Made by a program: the position numbers and the translations under genes. Of a stretch of DNA of 64,000 bases, positions 48,278 to 59,400 are shown piece by piece (the stretch's first letter is position 1; each line of letters begins with the position of its first letter). Source of the stretch: Linnemannia hyalina (Eukaryota; Mortierellomycota; Mortierellomycetes; Mortierellales; Mortierellaceae); contig JAHRHY010000007.1 of assembly GCA_019671135.1 (NCBI GenBank), positions 1,984,001 to 2,048,000 on the forward strand, written 5' to 3'. The notes under the pieces were generated by a model, which was not told the origin of the DNA, did no database searches, and saw only the letters and a program-made list of their open reading frames with translations.

Positions 48278-51215
48278 GGGTGATTTTCTTACCATCTCTT
48301 AGTCATTGACAATACCCCTAATAAATCTGTGCGCTCTTATGAGCAGTAATACAACCCTCTTGTTCCTTTTCTTGCTTTTTGAATGTCTGACCTCGTCTAC
48401 CCTGAGAACAATAATGAACTCGTTTCTTCTAGCTTTGATCACTGTGTGATGTGAGTGATGTCAAACCAATTGGTTTTCCGTCTCATCAACAACTTTTCTT
48501 AGTCTCACTTTCTGATGCGACCATTGAACCCTGGCTTATGGGTCGATTTGATCACTGATCAACCGCCCTTCCTTCTTTTTTTTGATCATCTCAGGGACTT
48601 GGTCCACCAACAGTACCCCACCTGCCTCCCCATTCCCTTTCTTCGTTCACTTCCATTCCTCTTACTCTTTTCACTTCATCTCCCACCTCATTCACATCCC
48701 CCACTTCATTCCATTTTTCTGTGCTGACACCCTGCTCATTTTTTTTGGATTGCATGCTTCATCCTCCAAGCATTAACTGCCCTTGTGTGTCTTCATACAC
48801 CAAGACATCCAGTTAACATATACGATCCCCTTCCTTTTTCTTCTTTTTTTCATTGCTCCTGCTGCCCTACCATTACCTCCTCTGCTGCTGACTTCTTTTG
48901 TCTCATCCCTAACCTCTTCTGGGGAAAATATATTATCAAGAAGACGAAAATTGCATGGTAAAGAATCACTTCAATGACGGTATCCATTTCATGTCGCAAA
49001 AACTATCGTCCACCCACATTCTACCTGGATGCACAGGACAAAAAAGTCGACATGTTAATATATCGTACGCCCCCCCCCCCCCTCGGCAGAAAATCGATCC
49101 CAGTCATGACGATATGTTTCCACACCTTATCATCAACATCTAGGTGAATGCCAATGACATTGATGCAAACACCCTCCAATCGGGGAAGAACAAGACTTCC
49201 CAGATTGATGATACGCAGTTCCTGCGCCTGAAGTAGCGTCAACAAAGAGGATAGTGATGGTCTACAGAAAACACTATGAAGATCGATGGCTCTCAAGCGC
49301 GCGACCTAGAACTACGCAATGACACGAGAGGGGGGATCGACCGTTTAGCCTGGGAATGATAACCGAAGCACAGACAAAAAATAAAGAGAGAAGGCAAGAA
49401 AGGCTCCATGTGTCGTCTGTTCTCACCGGATCTGCATCCGAGGGGGAAAAGTGATACTTTTTTCTCTCCGCTTCTCTATCACAATTATTAATAACACACA
49501 CAAAGAGAAAGAGAGGCGTACAGGTGTACACTGTCATATTACTTTCCCATATTCCATATACGTCGTACTGAATTACGATCGATTGAATGATTACACAAAC
49601 TGTGCAGATGAGTAAACAAAGGAAGTTCAGTTTGGGTCGGGGGGTGCCCAACTGACCTTGGAAGATGTCCTTTTTTGAATTCTGACCAAGCGGAATAGGA
49701 TCCTCTGGGTACTGTTGGACAGAATTTGTGTTCCCATTCAATGAGAACAACAGAGTACAGGAGGATGGCATCGATCGATGAAGGGAAGGGAGGGTTGAGA
49801 GCACCTCAATACAGTTTTTGGGTTTGGTGTGAATATTTTGTTGTCTGAGAGTGGCCTAGAATCAAGGAGCTGCTTTTTTTCTTTTCACTCTGTCTTTCTT
49901 AAACAGAGAGCTATGATTCACCTTTTATTGGATATTACCATTTACTTGCCTGATGGGAAAAACTTTGGGTCCTTGGGATATTGCGCAAGAAGCAAGAGGT
50001 ATGACTTAGTCGAAGAAAAAACAATTATTAGGGACTCCTAAATAGTGTAGGCTGTTGCAGCAAGGCTGTGCATGAGGTCTAGTTCCATCCAGGCTTTGAA
50101 CAGAGCTGTTGGCGGAAGAAATCCAATGTCGAATACAATACCCCCCTCCTTCCCTCCTCGTCTCTATCCTCACCACTCCTTTCTTTCACGATTTCATTTT
50201 TTTTTCTTTTGTCGGCTATTTTTCTCTTGTTTTTATACCGAGGGACTGACAGGGGATGATGATCGATACTGAGGCGATGATAAAACGGCAATTTTATGAT
50301 TTCAAGGAGGTTGGGAGAGATGAAAGAGACTGTGTGAGAGGAGGAGGGGGGGAGGAGGGAAAAAAGTCTCTACTTGCATGGTTGCGTGCTTGATTACTTG
50401 TTCATTGTTGATCGAGGAAGACGGGCACAAAAATAACAAGGGTAAAAACAGCTCTTCTCGTTCGTTGTCACAGTTGCTTGTTTTCCTGCCCTCTTCTTTC
50501 TCGTTCTTCCTCTCTGCGTGTGCTCAGAGAGAAAAAACAAACAACAACAATGAACCAAATCATGTGCCAACTGTGAAAGCCAAAAAAACATGGCCGCCCT
50601 CGGTGTCGTTTCCAATTTTCCCTTCGGTGTCTCTTCCACTCACTCCGTTGCACCTCACACTCCTCGCAATTCTTCTCGGCTTCTGATCCGAGAAGAACAA
50701 CCAAGGTTGAAGGCGTGTCCGCATTGGTCGAGAGAAAGCTCTCAACATCTGTCGACATGGTCTCCCATGTACAAAAGTAGCTTTGTCTTGAACTAAAAGG
50801 GACGCAATAGTCCACCTCTCGAGAGAGCATGGAATCTTATTGGCTCTACCCCTGTTGTCCAATCATGCCCAAATGTCCATATTGGTCACTCTCACTCATT
50901 GCTCTCTTCTCTTCTCACTATCACCATTCATTCGTTTATTCATTCGTTTATTCATTCATTCATTTCATTTTAACCGATTCATACCCTTGGCCGTTTTCTT
51001 CTTTTTTCTCACAAACACACTTACACTTCCCATACCCAATCCTTTGTTCTCCGAGGCTAATCGCCTTTTCGTTTTTGCTATAAAAGTGGCAATCCCCCGG
51101 CTTGCTTTTTGTTCCTTGTCCCAGTACCATCCTTTCTCTTCAAGCATCCACTTCCCTCCCCTACCCCTCTTACCCTCCTTCCTTCATCTCCTTCCCTCCT
51201 CCCTTCACCCACAAA
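48278..51215. other. Intergenic region between the two OPT genes
   Basis: About 2.9 kb. No frame with secure family resemblance. T/C-rich from 48,500 to 48,900, a 12-C run near 49,070, and tetranucleotide ATTC repeats (50,930-50,970) within the promoter of the second OPT gene. A weak LRR-like minus-strand frame at 49021-49296 was not accepted. Confidence 0.5.
51078..51132 (+). promoter_or_regulatory. Core promoter of OPT copy 2 (TATA plus shared 19-mer)
   Basis: TATAAAA at 51078, 138 bp before the ATG, with the same 19-mer as copy 1 at 51114-51132. The DNA between and around these elements has diverged, so the conserved element stands out. Confidence 0.65.
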
Positions 51216-53527
51216 ATGGCTGAACAAAAGCAGGAATACACTGCTGAAAAAGAATTCATCGACGAGAAGTTCGACATCGAGCGCTCGTCGGTCGTCCTCG
51301 AGGAAGAGGAGAACTCTCCCATTCCCGAGGTCGCCGCTATCGTTTCCAACAAGGATGACCCCAACATCCCCGTCCTCACCTTCCGCTTCTGGCTCATGGC
51401 CGTCCTCTTCTCCTGCCTCCTCTCCTTCTTCAACCAGTTCTTGTAAGCCATCCCCCCTTCCACTTTCCCTTACAGATATATCCTTCTATCCTTATCATAC
51501 AACACAAACACATGCTCTAAGATACAATTTCTCACCATGCATTTGCCTTCTCTTCTACTTTTGCTCATTTTAGCTGGTTCCGTACCCATCCTATGACCAT
51601 CTCCACCCTGGTTATCCAGTTGTTGTCCTACCCCTTCGGAAAGTTCTTGGCCCGTGTCCTCCCCGCCGGTCCCCTCAACCCCGGCCCCTTCAACATCAAG
51701 GAGCACGTCTTGGTCGCTTTGACTGCCAACTGCGCTGGTGGTACCGCCTACGCTGTCGATATCACCGTCATCCAGAAGGTCTACTACCTCCAGGACTTTG
51801 GTTTCGGTGCCAACTTCCTTCTCATTCTCTGCACCCAGATGTTGGGTTACGGTATGGCTGGTGTTCTCCGTCGCTACCTTGTCTACCCCGCTGCCATGAT
51901 CTGGCCCTCGAACTTGGTCCAGGTCGCCTTGTTCAACACCCTCCACAAGGATGAAGAACTCGAGGCTGGTCAGTGGACTCGCTTCAAGTTCTTCTGCGTT
52001 GCCACCGTTGGCATGTTCTTGTACCAGTGGATCCCTGGTTTCATTTTCCCCGTCCTCTCCTCCATTGCCTGGGTCTGCTGGATCAACCCCAACAACTTGG
52101 TTCTCTCCCAGATTGGTGGTGCCGGCGGTCTCGGTGTCGGTGCCATCTCCCTCGACTGGAACAACATTGTTTCCTTCTTGGGTTCTCCTTTGATTGTCCC
52201 CTGGTGGGCTCAGGTCAACATTGCCATGGGTTTCTTCTTGATCGCCTGGATCATGGTCCCCATTGCCTACTACACCAACCTCTGGGAGGCTAAGAAGTTC
52301 CCCATCCTCGACTCTGGTCTCTTCATGGAAAACGGCAACCGCTATGCTGTCAAGACCATCTTGACCGATGACAACGTCTTGGACCTGGAGAAGTACAACC
52401 TTCACGGACCCCTTCGCATCACCACCTTCTTCGCTCTTACCTACGGTATTGGTTTCGCTGGTCTCTCTTCCATGATGACCCACACCTGGTTGTACCATCG
52501 CCACAAGTTGGTTGCCCAGTGGAAGCAGTCTCGCGAGCACTCTGAGGATATCCATCACAAGCTCATGCAGGCCTACCCCGAGGTTCCCGACTGGTGGTAC
52601 GCTGCCTTGTTCGTTCTCATGACTGCCGTTGCCATCGTCACCTGCGAGGTCTGGGACTACAAGCTCCCCTGGTGGGGTGTTATCTTGGCTGTCGCCCTTG
52701 CCGCCGTCTTCTCCCTCCCCGTCGGTCTCATCCAGGCTATCACTAACCAGCAGCCCGGTCTTAACATTATCACTGAGTACGTCATTGGTTACATTCTCCC
52801 CGGTAAACCCATTGCCAACGTTACCTTCAAGACCCTCGGTTACATCTCCATGGCCCAGGCTATGACTTTCACCTCGGATCTCAAGCTCGGTCATTACATG
52901 AAGGTCCCTCCTCGTGCCATGTTCTGGGCCCAGCTCGTCGGTACCTTGATCGCTGGTCTCGTCAACTTGTTGACTGCCAACTGGCTCTTGAAGTCCCAGA
53001 AGGATGTTTGCACCCCCCTTAATAAGGAGTTCCAATGCCTTTCGGCCAAAACCTTCTTCTCTGCCTCGGTCATTTGGGGAGTTGTCTCGCCCAACCTCAT
53101 GTTCGGTCCCGGTTCGATGTACAACTCTATCAACTACTTCTTCTTGATCGGTTTCGTCCTCCCCATCCCATTCTACTACCTCAAGAAGGCCTTCCCCAAC
53201 TCCTGGTTGGACTATGTTCACATCCCAGTCTTGTTGGCTGCCACCGGTATGATGCCTCCCGCCCAGGCTTACCATTACACCAACTGGTTGGCTATCGGTT
53301 TCGCCTTCCAGTTCTTTGCTCGTCGCTACCACCCCGAGTGGCACTTGCGCTTCACCTATGTCATGTCCGCTGCCTTCGACTCTGGTGTTGCCTTCACTGG
53401 TCTCCTCTCTTTCTTCATCTTCACTATCCGCGGTGTTGGTATGGTCGAGTGGTGGGGTACTCGTGAGGATCTCTGCCCTCTTGAGGGCAGCCCCTACATC
53501 CCTGCCGAGGTTATCCCTGATGCTTAA
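51216..53527 (+). CDS. OPT-family oligopeptide transporter, copy 2
   Basis: Exons 51216-51442 and 51574-53527, phase 2, give 726 residues. Same architecture as copy 1: acidic N-terminus, NPGPFNIKEH motif and HYMKVPPRAMFWAQ. The proteins are very similar, differing most in the loop after the central helices (about residues 240-265, KFPILDSGLFMENGN) and at the C-terminus, so substrate range may differ. The intron is almost identical to that of copy 1. Strong codon bias and long antisense frames as in copy 1. Confidence 0.95.
51378..51720 (+). repeat. Near-identical tract shared by the OPT genes (copy 2 side)
   Basis: Partner of 46038-46380, at a constant offset of 5,340 bp. It includes the intron 51443-51573. 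Confidence 0.85.
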
Positions 53528-54033
53528 ATTACCTAATAGTATTTAATAAATATACCATAGTTCATTTTTTCTCATTGAACATCTCTGTTTGCATGTCGCC
53601 CTTGCATATGATAGCATTATTAAAAAAGAAAATGAATTCTTGTGTCTCTGGATCATGAATTACCTGGAGATAAACAAAAATAATAAGAGTCCAAAGGTCC
53701 CTTTGGGTGAACGCGCTTCCGCAGTAAGCTGCGCCGTCCTTGGGCGTCCACGCGTCGAAGGTGAAACTGTGACTGGTGTGTGTGGACGTTGCCTTGGGGT
53801 AATAGTAAGTGCTGACGGAGGTGTTTCTTCCCCATATGATCCCCCCGCAAGATAGGTTTTGGTGAATCATTTTAACTTCAAAGACTGATGTTTTCCCTGT
53901 CGTATCGATTCATGACTTCAACCCTTTAAATAGCATGGTGAATTTCGTGTCACATTCTTCTTTCTTCACCTCCATTCCTTTTTCACACACATCAGCTCCT
54001 TGATTCAACAACAGCAACGACGCAATCAGCATC
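53528..54033. other. Intergenic region with a possible exon relic
   Basis: Minus-strand codons between about 53,870 and 53,680 read SHSFTFDAWTPKDGAAYCG in GC-rich, gene-like sequence within otherwise AT-rich DNA, and are followed by a pyrimidine tract plus CAG. I cannot assign a family. The end of the region is the promoter of the F-box gene. Confidence 0.3.
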
Positions 54034-55644
54034 ATGGTCACAACCCTGCCAACAGAAGTCCTCATCCAAGTCTCCTCATACCTCAATCCCGCCAATTTAG
54101 CCTCAGCCTGCTGCGTTAATCACGCATGGTTCATCCCATTCGCCAGCAAACTCTGGCGCTCCCTCCACAAGGACCAATTCTCTCAAGAAGCCCTCCTCGG
54201 AGCACTCCCCCGTTACTCCCTCTTCGTCCGCGAATTGCACTGTTCCCGCTTCGCAAAACTAGAGCGTCTCGGCCCAGAATGTACACGGCTCATCATCATG
54301 GAAGCCCCCGTCTTGGGCCCCACAGCCGGACGAAAGTACGGATATGCGATTGAGATTTTGGAACGGAACCCGGATCTGGAGGAGGTGTCAGTTTGGTTCC
54401 CGAATCCAGTTGAGGCGACGAGGCAGTTGATGCGGGTTGTGGGGATTGTGGTGAGGATGAAGAAGTTGAGGAAGTTGTGTATTGATGGGTTTATGGCGCC
54501 CGAGGGGGTTTTGGAGTATTTGTTGGAGATGTTGCCTGGCTTGGAGGAGTTATCGATTGAGATGTGGCAGGCTAACCCGGATGCGGTGCTGGATCCGGAT
54601 TTTGTTACGTGGCGGATGCAGAGGATGGCATCGGAAGATGCTGGCAATCGGGATAGGGTAGGATTGACCCCGACAGCACCTGCCACGTCAGCAACCACGT
54701 CAGCAACACCATCAGCAATATTATTGCCAGCGGGAGCATCATCATCAGCAGTGACAACGTCAACAACTGAACCACCACGCCAACTACGAAGACTTTCCTT
54801 GATCGACATCGAGTTCTCCTTCGAATACTTCCTCAAGCTAGTACAGGACTACCCACTCCTGGAGTCGATCACTCTGGAGGTATCAGAAGAATCCGCTCAT
54901 TTCCGGCCAGGAGAATCACCCAGCTACATCCCCTTCTGTGAACAACTCGGGATCCTCTGCCCAAGACTGGACCAGCTCAGCCTCAGGTCTGTGGAGATCA
55001 ACAGCGACGGTCTGGAATATCTTCTATCTGCGTTTCCCCGACTCAAACGTATTGCGATCGCCAACACACCCATGGCCGACTGCGATATCCTTCGAATCCT
55101 GTTGAATCGCTCGGGATACTCTGAGATACTAGAGGAAATTGATCTGACCCAGGATTCATCGAGACCTTCGGGTGTAGAGACTCTTGAGGTGTTGCGGAGG
55201 TTCCATAGGTTGCGTAGGCTACGCGTGACAAGCGGGACCATAATGGTGGGACCACTAATTCAAGTCTTTCTCATTCAGCGCCTTAATGGTGCCGATGACG
55301 AGCAACAGCAGGAGCAGCAACCACTACAGCAACAGCAACAACACCCACCAGCGGCATCCAATCAGGCCAACAGTGAGGACCTCCAAGGTCAAGGTCAAAT
55401 GCACGCCACCCCTACCCGACCAGGAGAGCATCTGGAGAAGCTTGAGGTCACGATTGTTGGACCGTCAAGGGGCTGGGCACCCCCAGCACTTTTTGTAGAC
55501 GAGTACGATGATAGGTACGGCCAGCAGGAGCGTGATGCCGATGACGCGGATAGGACATACCCCTTGTACAACACCCTCACGACACTTCTCAAGGATAAGA
55601 CTTTGCTGGATATGGACGGCCTGACCCTCGACTATGAACTTTAG
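54034..55644 (+). CDS. F-box protein with leucine-rich segments
   Basis: Single exon, 536 residues. The N-terminus, TTLPTEVLIQVSSYLNPANLASACCVNHAW then PFASKLWRSL, is an F-box, the Skp1-binding module of SCF ubiquitin ligases. Downstream segments (LEEVSVWF, KLRKLCIDG, LEELSIEMW, LRRLSLIDIEF, LDQLSLRSVEI, LKRIAIANTPM, LRRLRVTSG) are spaced like leucine-rich repeats and would bind substrate. Two low-complexity insertions interrupt them: a Thr/Ser/Ala stretch at about 208-248 and a polyglutamine-rich stretch at about 423-445. F-box/LRR families are expanded in these fungi; the target is unknown. It is intronless, unlike most neighbours. Confidence 0.85.
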   Translation: MVTTLPTEVLIQVSSYLNPANLASACCVNHAWFIPFASKLWRSLHKDQFSQEALLGALPRYSLFVRELHCSRFAKLERLGPECTRLIIMEAPVLGPTAGRKYGYAIEILERNPDLEEVSVWFPNPVEATRQLMRVVGIVVRMKKLRKLCIDGFMAPEGVLEYLLEMLPGLEELSIEMWQANPDAVLDPDFVTWRMQRMASEDAGNRDRVGLTPTAPATSATTSATPSAILLPAGASSSAVTTSTTEPPRQLRRLSLIDIEFSFEYFLKLVQDYPLLESITLEVSEESAHFRPGESPSYIPFCEQLGILCPRLDQLSLRSVEINSDGLEYLLSAFPRLKRIAIANTPMADCDILRILLNRSGYSEILEEIDLTQDSSRPSGVETLEVLRRFHRLRRLRVTSGTIMVGPLIQVFLIQRLNGADDEQQQEQQPLQQQQQHPPAASNQANSEDLQGQGQMHATPTRPGEHLEKLEVTIVGPSRGWAPPALFVDEYDDRYGQQERDADDADRTYPLYNTLTTLLKDKTLLDMDGLTLDYEL

Positions 55645-56466
55645 TCGGCATGGCGAAAATGAAAATAAAGTTTTACAGTAGTGCTGCATTGTTTTTGTTA
55701 AGAAACATGTCCTTTTGGAAGAATAGGGTATTGACGAAGGCGACCAGTACCTCGGTAGGTGATGAATGGACAAGAAACCGTAGTCAGGGGTGGGGGCTGG
55801 GAGCCTGAATGACAGAATATATCTGTCATTCCCCTTCACGCAAAAGGACAGGTGTAAGAACAATCATGCAGACCAAGCCATGAGCCAATGAAAATCAGGA
55901 AGGTCCTGGCGCTGGCCACTCATGGACAGAACGCCAAGCGCGCAACATGAAAAATTTATTCCTGTCGCGTCGCCGGTTTCACATCCAGCAGAGACAACTT
56001 TTTTCGCTGCTTATCTCTATTCGTTTACTTTTCAGGATGGGATGTCATCTGTTTTTGTTTGTCTGTGTTCACTTAGCCTGAGATAATCTTGCTAGATGCA
56101 GGATGCACAGTGGTTATATAAGCGGTGGCTCACCCTCAGACGCGCACTTTCCCTCTCTGTTTTCCCCTTCTTCCTTCTTTGCTGTGAATTCCTTTTCTCC
56201 CTCTTCTATTTCCTCCCTGTTACTCACCACTACCTCGACCTGTTGTACATATCCATCACATACTTCTTCACTCACTCATCATCCCTACTTCAAAAACCTT
56301 CTACCGTTCTTCTCACTATATCTCCATCACCGCTTCACCACCTACTTCTCCCCGTACCTCTTGACCTCTTGACAACTCTCTAATACTAATAAGAACAACC
56401 ACAGCCGCAACCATATTCTCACCTCACTTCTGTCCCTCATACTAAAAAAAAAAAAAAACGACCATC
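55645..56466. other. Promoter region of the large repeat-protein gene
   Basis: Contains TATATAA at about 56,114 and a pyrimidine-rich leader up to the ATG, with a 15-A run just before it. No gene recognised. Confidence 0.5.
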
Positions 56467-59400
56467 ATGCAGAACAAAAGCGACAGACTCGACATGCCTG
56501 GAGGATTCAAGGACAACATCGCCGACGACACTTCCTACTCCTCCTCCTCCTCCTCCTATGCCCGAGGCACCTCGGCCACTGACAATCCGGACTCAACCCC
56601 CATCGCAACCGCCATGCGATCCGCAACCGCCATGCGATCCGCAAACGTCGCCAACCCGCGCGGATCTGCTTACGAAATTGCCGGCCCCACCACCGGTGGT
56701 ACAAGTCCTATCCATAACCAAGCCATGGACACCATCAAAGGTCAATCTTTCAGCGACCCCGCTGGTGCGCCTAGCGGCACCCCCGCGCATGGGTTCGCCG
56801 AGACTGTGAAGGATAATGCGACTGCTGCTGCGACGGGCGCTGCTGCTGCTGGGGTTTCTGTGCTTACTGCGGCCAAGAAGTTGATTAGTGGACGTGGTGG
56901 TCATGAAAACGAATTGGGCGATTATACTCAGCACGATAGCAACTTCCAGCCGATCTCCAACATCAATAACACCATCAGCCCAGTTTCTCCAATTGCCTCA
57001 TCCCGAATAACCTCCAGCGCCACCTCAACCCCATCGCCCAAACCCCTCGGCCCTAATGACCGCCCACCCATCAAGGTTGGGGTCCTTGCTCACAAGCCCA
57101 GTGACAAGGCCACTTACGGAAACCTCGGTTCCCCTGGTGCCCAGAACCATCCGGGCCCGCTCTCGGATCGAGCTCTGGCCGATACGCCTCCTCCCTCGTC
57201 AACGCCCAAGAGGACGATTGCGGATCCGTTTGGGCCTGTGATGGTTGCGAATTGGAATGATCATAAGCGACAGGCGGATGTGTCGACCCCGACATCAGAG
57301 GATTTTGATAGCCCTAATTTAGGGACGCCTATACGGTCGTCTACGGGCCCCTCGGGACAGTCGGCTGCTGCTGCTGCTCCTCAGCGCATGCATGCGCCTT
57401 CGCCTTTGAGAGTAAGTACTTGAATTATTTCTTCTCAGCACCGGCGCACAGATCCATCTGGTTTGCACTCTCAGACCACATGAAAATTTTCTCACCATCA
57501 GTTTGCTTACCGCCTGATATTCATTTAGGAGGACATCCCGCTAGTCAAGAAGGCTGATGCAGTTCCCATCGCACAACCAAAAGGCTATTTTCCTCATGCC
57601 CAGAACAGCTCAACCACGGACGCAGCTACCACTCCTCTCCACTCCTCAGCCATGGCCGCCGCCGCCCCTCCTCACGAAAACAAGGAACACTTGACCGCGC
57701 GTATGAAGGAGGTCTTCTCTCACCACGATCATTCGCACACACCAGCAATCGCCACTACCACTGCTGCTGCTGCTGCTGCTGTTCCGGCGTCGCACCAGCC
57801 CACTGTTTCCGAGACCCCGCAGACGACGACCACCACCAAGCCTGCGGTCGTCAAAATCGAGCCGTTGAGTGAGCGTATCAAGGAAATCTTCCATCATGAG
57901 CCTCATCCTACCGTCGAAGTTCCTATTAAAGTCAACACAGCCACGATTGCTACGACGTCGGCTGCGCCTGAGGTCTTCATCAACAGGACTGTGTACGCCC
58001 CTGTCGAGAATTTGAAGGCTATCGATCTTACCAAGGTCGCTCAGGCTGCCTCTCACATGCAGCCTGTCCAGACGACTGCCCCCGAGAAGACTACTGCCAC
58101 CGCTACCTCTACAACGCCGGCGGCAAGCAAGCCCGTGAATATCAAGCGTAGAGAGTCATTTTCTGATCGCGTCAAGGAGATATTCCATCATGACAACTCG
58201 ACCCCAGCGACGGTTCATCATGACGAGCCCATCAAGGCCGCCGCTGCCACTACCACAACCCCCCCTGTCGAGAAGGAGTCTTTGGTCGGCCACATCAAGG
58301 ATGTCTTCCGCCATGATGGCCACTCCTCCGAGACCGCCCCCCACACCACCACCACCACTTCTTCATCACACATGTCAGCAGTACCCGTCGCCGCCACTGC
58401 AGCTACTGCAGGTACCGTCGCTAGCGTCGCAGCTTACTTGAAGAACAAGGACTCCGATAACACGACCACTCCAGCCGACGCCCACGATAAGGAGTCCGAC
58501 AACATGACCACTCCAGCCGACGCCCACGACCATCGTGCCTACTTGCCCCCTGGTACCAAGTCCGCCATCCCTACGACTACCACTGAGCCTACCCCTGCTC
58601 ATGAGGAGATCAAGTCACTTGTGTTCATGCCTGTGGATGCTTCGCCCTTGAAGAAGCGTACTACAGTACCTGCACCCGTCTTTGACATGACTTACATGAA
58701 CACTCCTGCTCAAGCTCCTGCGGCATCCTCGACTACTCATTCGTCAACTCCTGCTGCCGGGGACAACCGCTCCATGGGAACTAAGGTCAAGAATGCCTTG
58801 GGGTTCCATGACTCCTCTGAGTATGGCCCTGCAGACCCCAAGGACTTGCCCCTCTCAGATCCCAAGACCGTACACTTAATGGATTGCGCCCCCGTCGCTG
58901 CTGTTGCTGCACCTCTAGTCGCCAAATCGATGACGACCCCCACAACGGCCCCCGCTGGGGATGCTTCAGTTGCTGCGCCAGTTGCTGCACCAGTTGCTGC
59001 CTCTGCCATTACCCCATCCACCGCTACTGGGCCAGGCACAAACGAGATACAGTTCACAGACCCCAAGACCCTTCGCCCCGTGACAGAACAACGCACCTGG
59101 GACGTCCCAACTACCGCAGATAACCGGTCCATGGGAACCAAGATCAAGAATGCCATGGGGTTCCATGACTCCTCCGAGTACGGCCCTGCAGATCCCAAGG
59201 ACTTACCCCTCTCAGATCCCAAGACCTTACACTTAATGGACCGTCTCCCTGTAGCTGCTGCCGCCACTGCTGCCGGCGCTGCTGCTGTGGCTGCACCTCT
59301 AGTCGCCAAGTCGACGACGACCCCCACAACGACCCCCGCTGGGGACGCTTCAGTTGCTGCACCAGTTGATGCCCCTGCTGTTGCCCCTGCCATCGCCCCA

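Noticed and set aside
46130..48295. 721-codon minus-strand frame opposite OPT copy 1
   Set aside because: Acidic, repetitive composition is the mirror of OPT codons; the second OPT gene has an equivalent antisense frame (51470-53344). It is caused by avoidance of TTA, CTA and TCA codons.
49021..49296. Minus-strand frame with leucine-rich flavour (LVLPRLEGVCINVIG)
   Set aside because: Too short and without an F-box or repeated LRR spacing; a decayed F-box gene cannot be excluded but is not supported.
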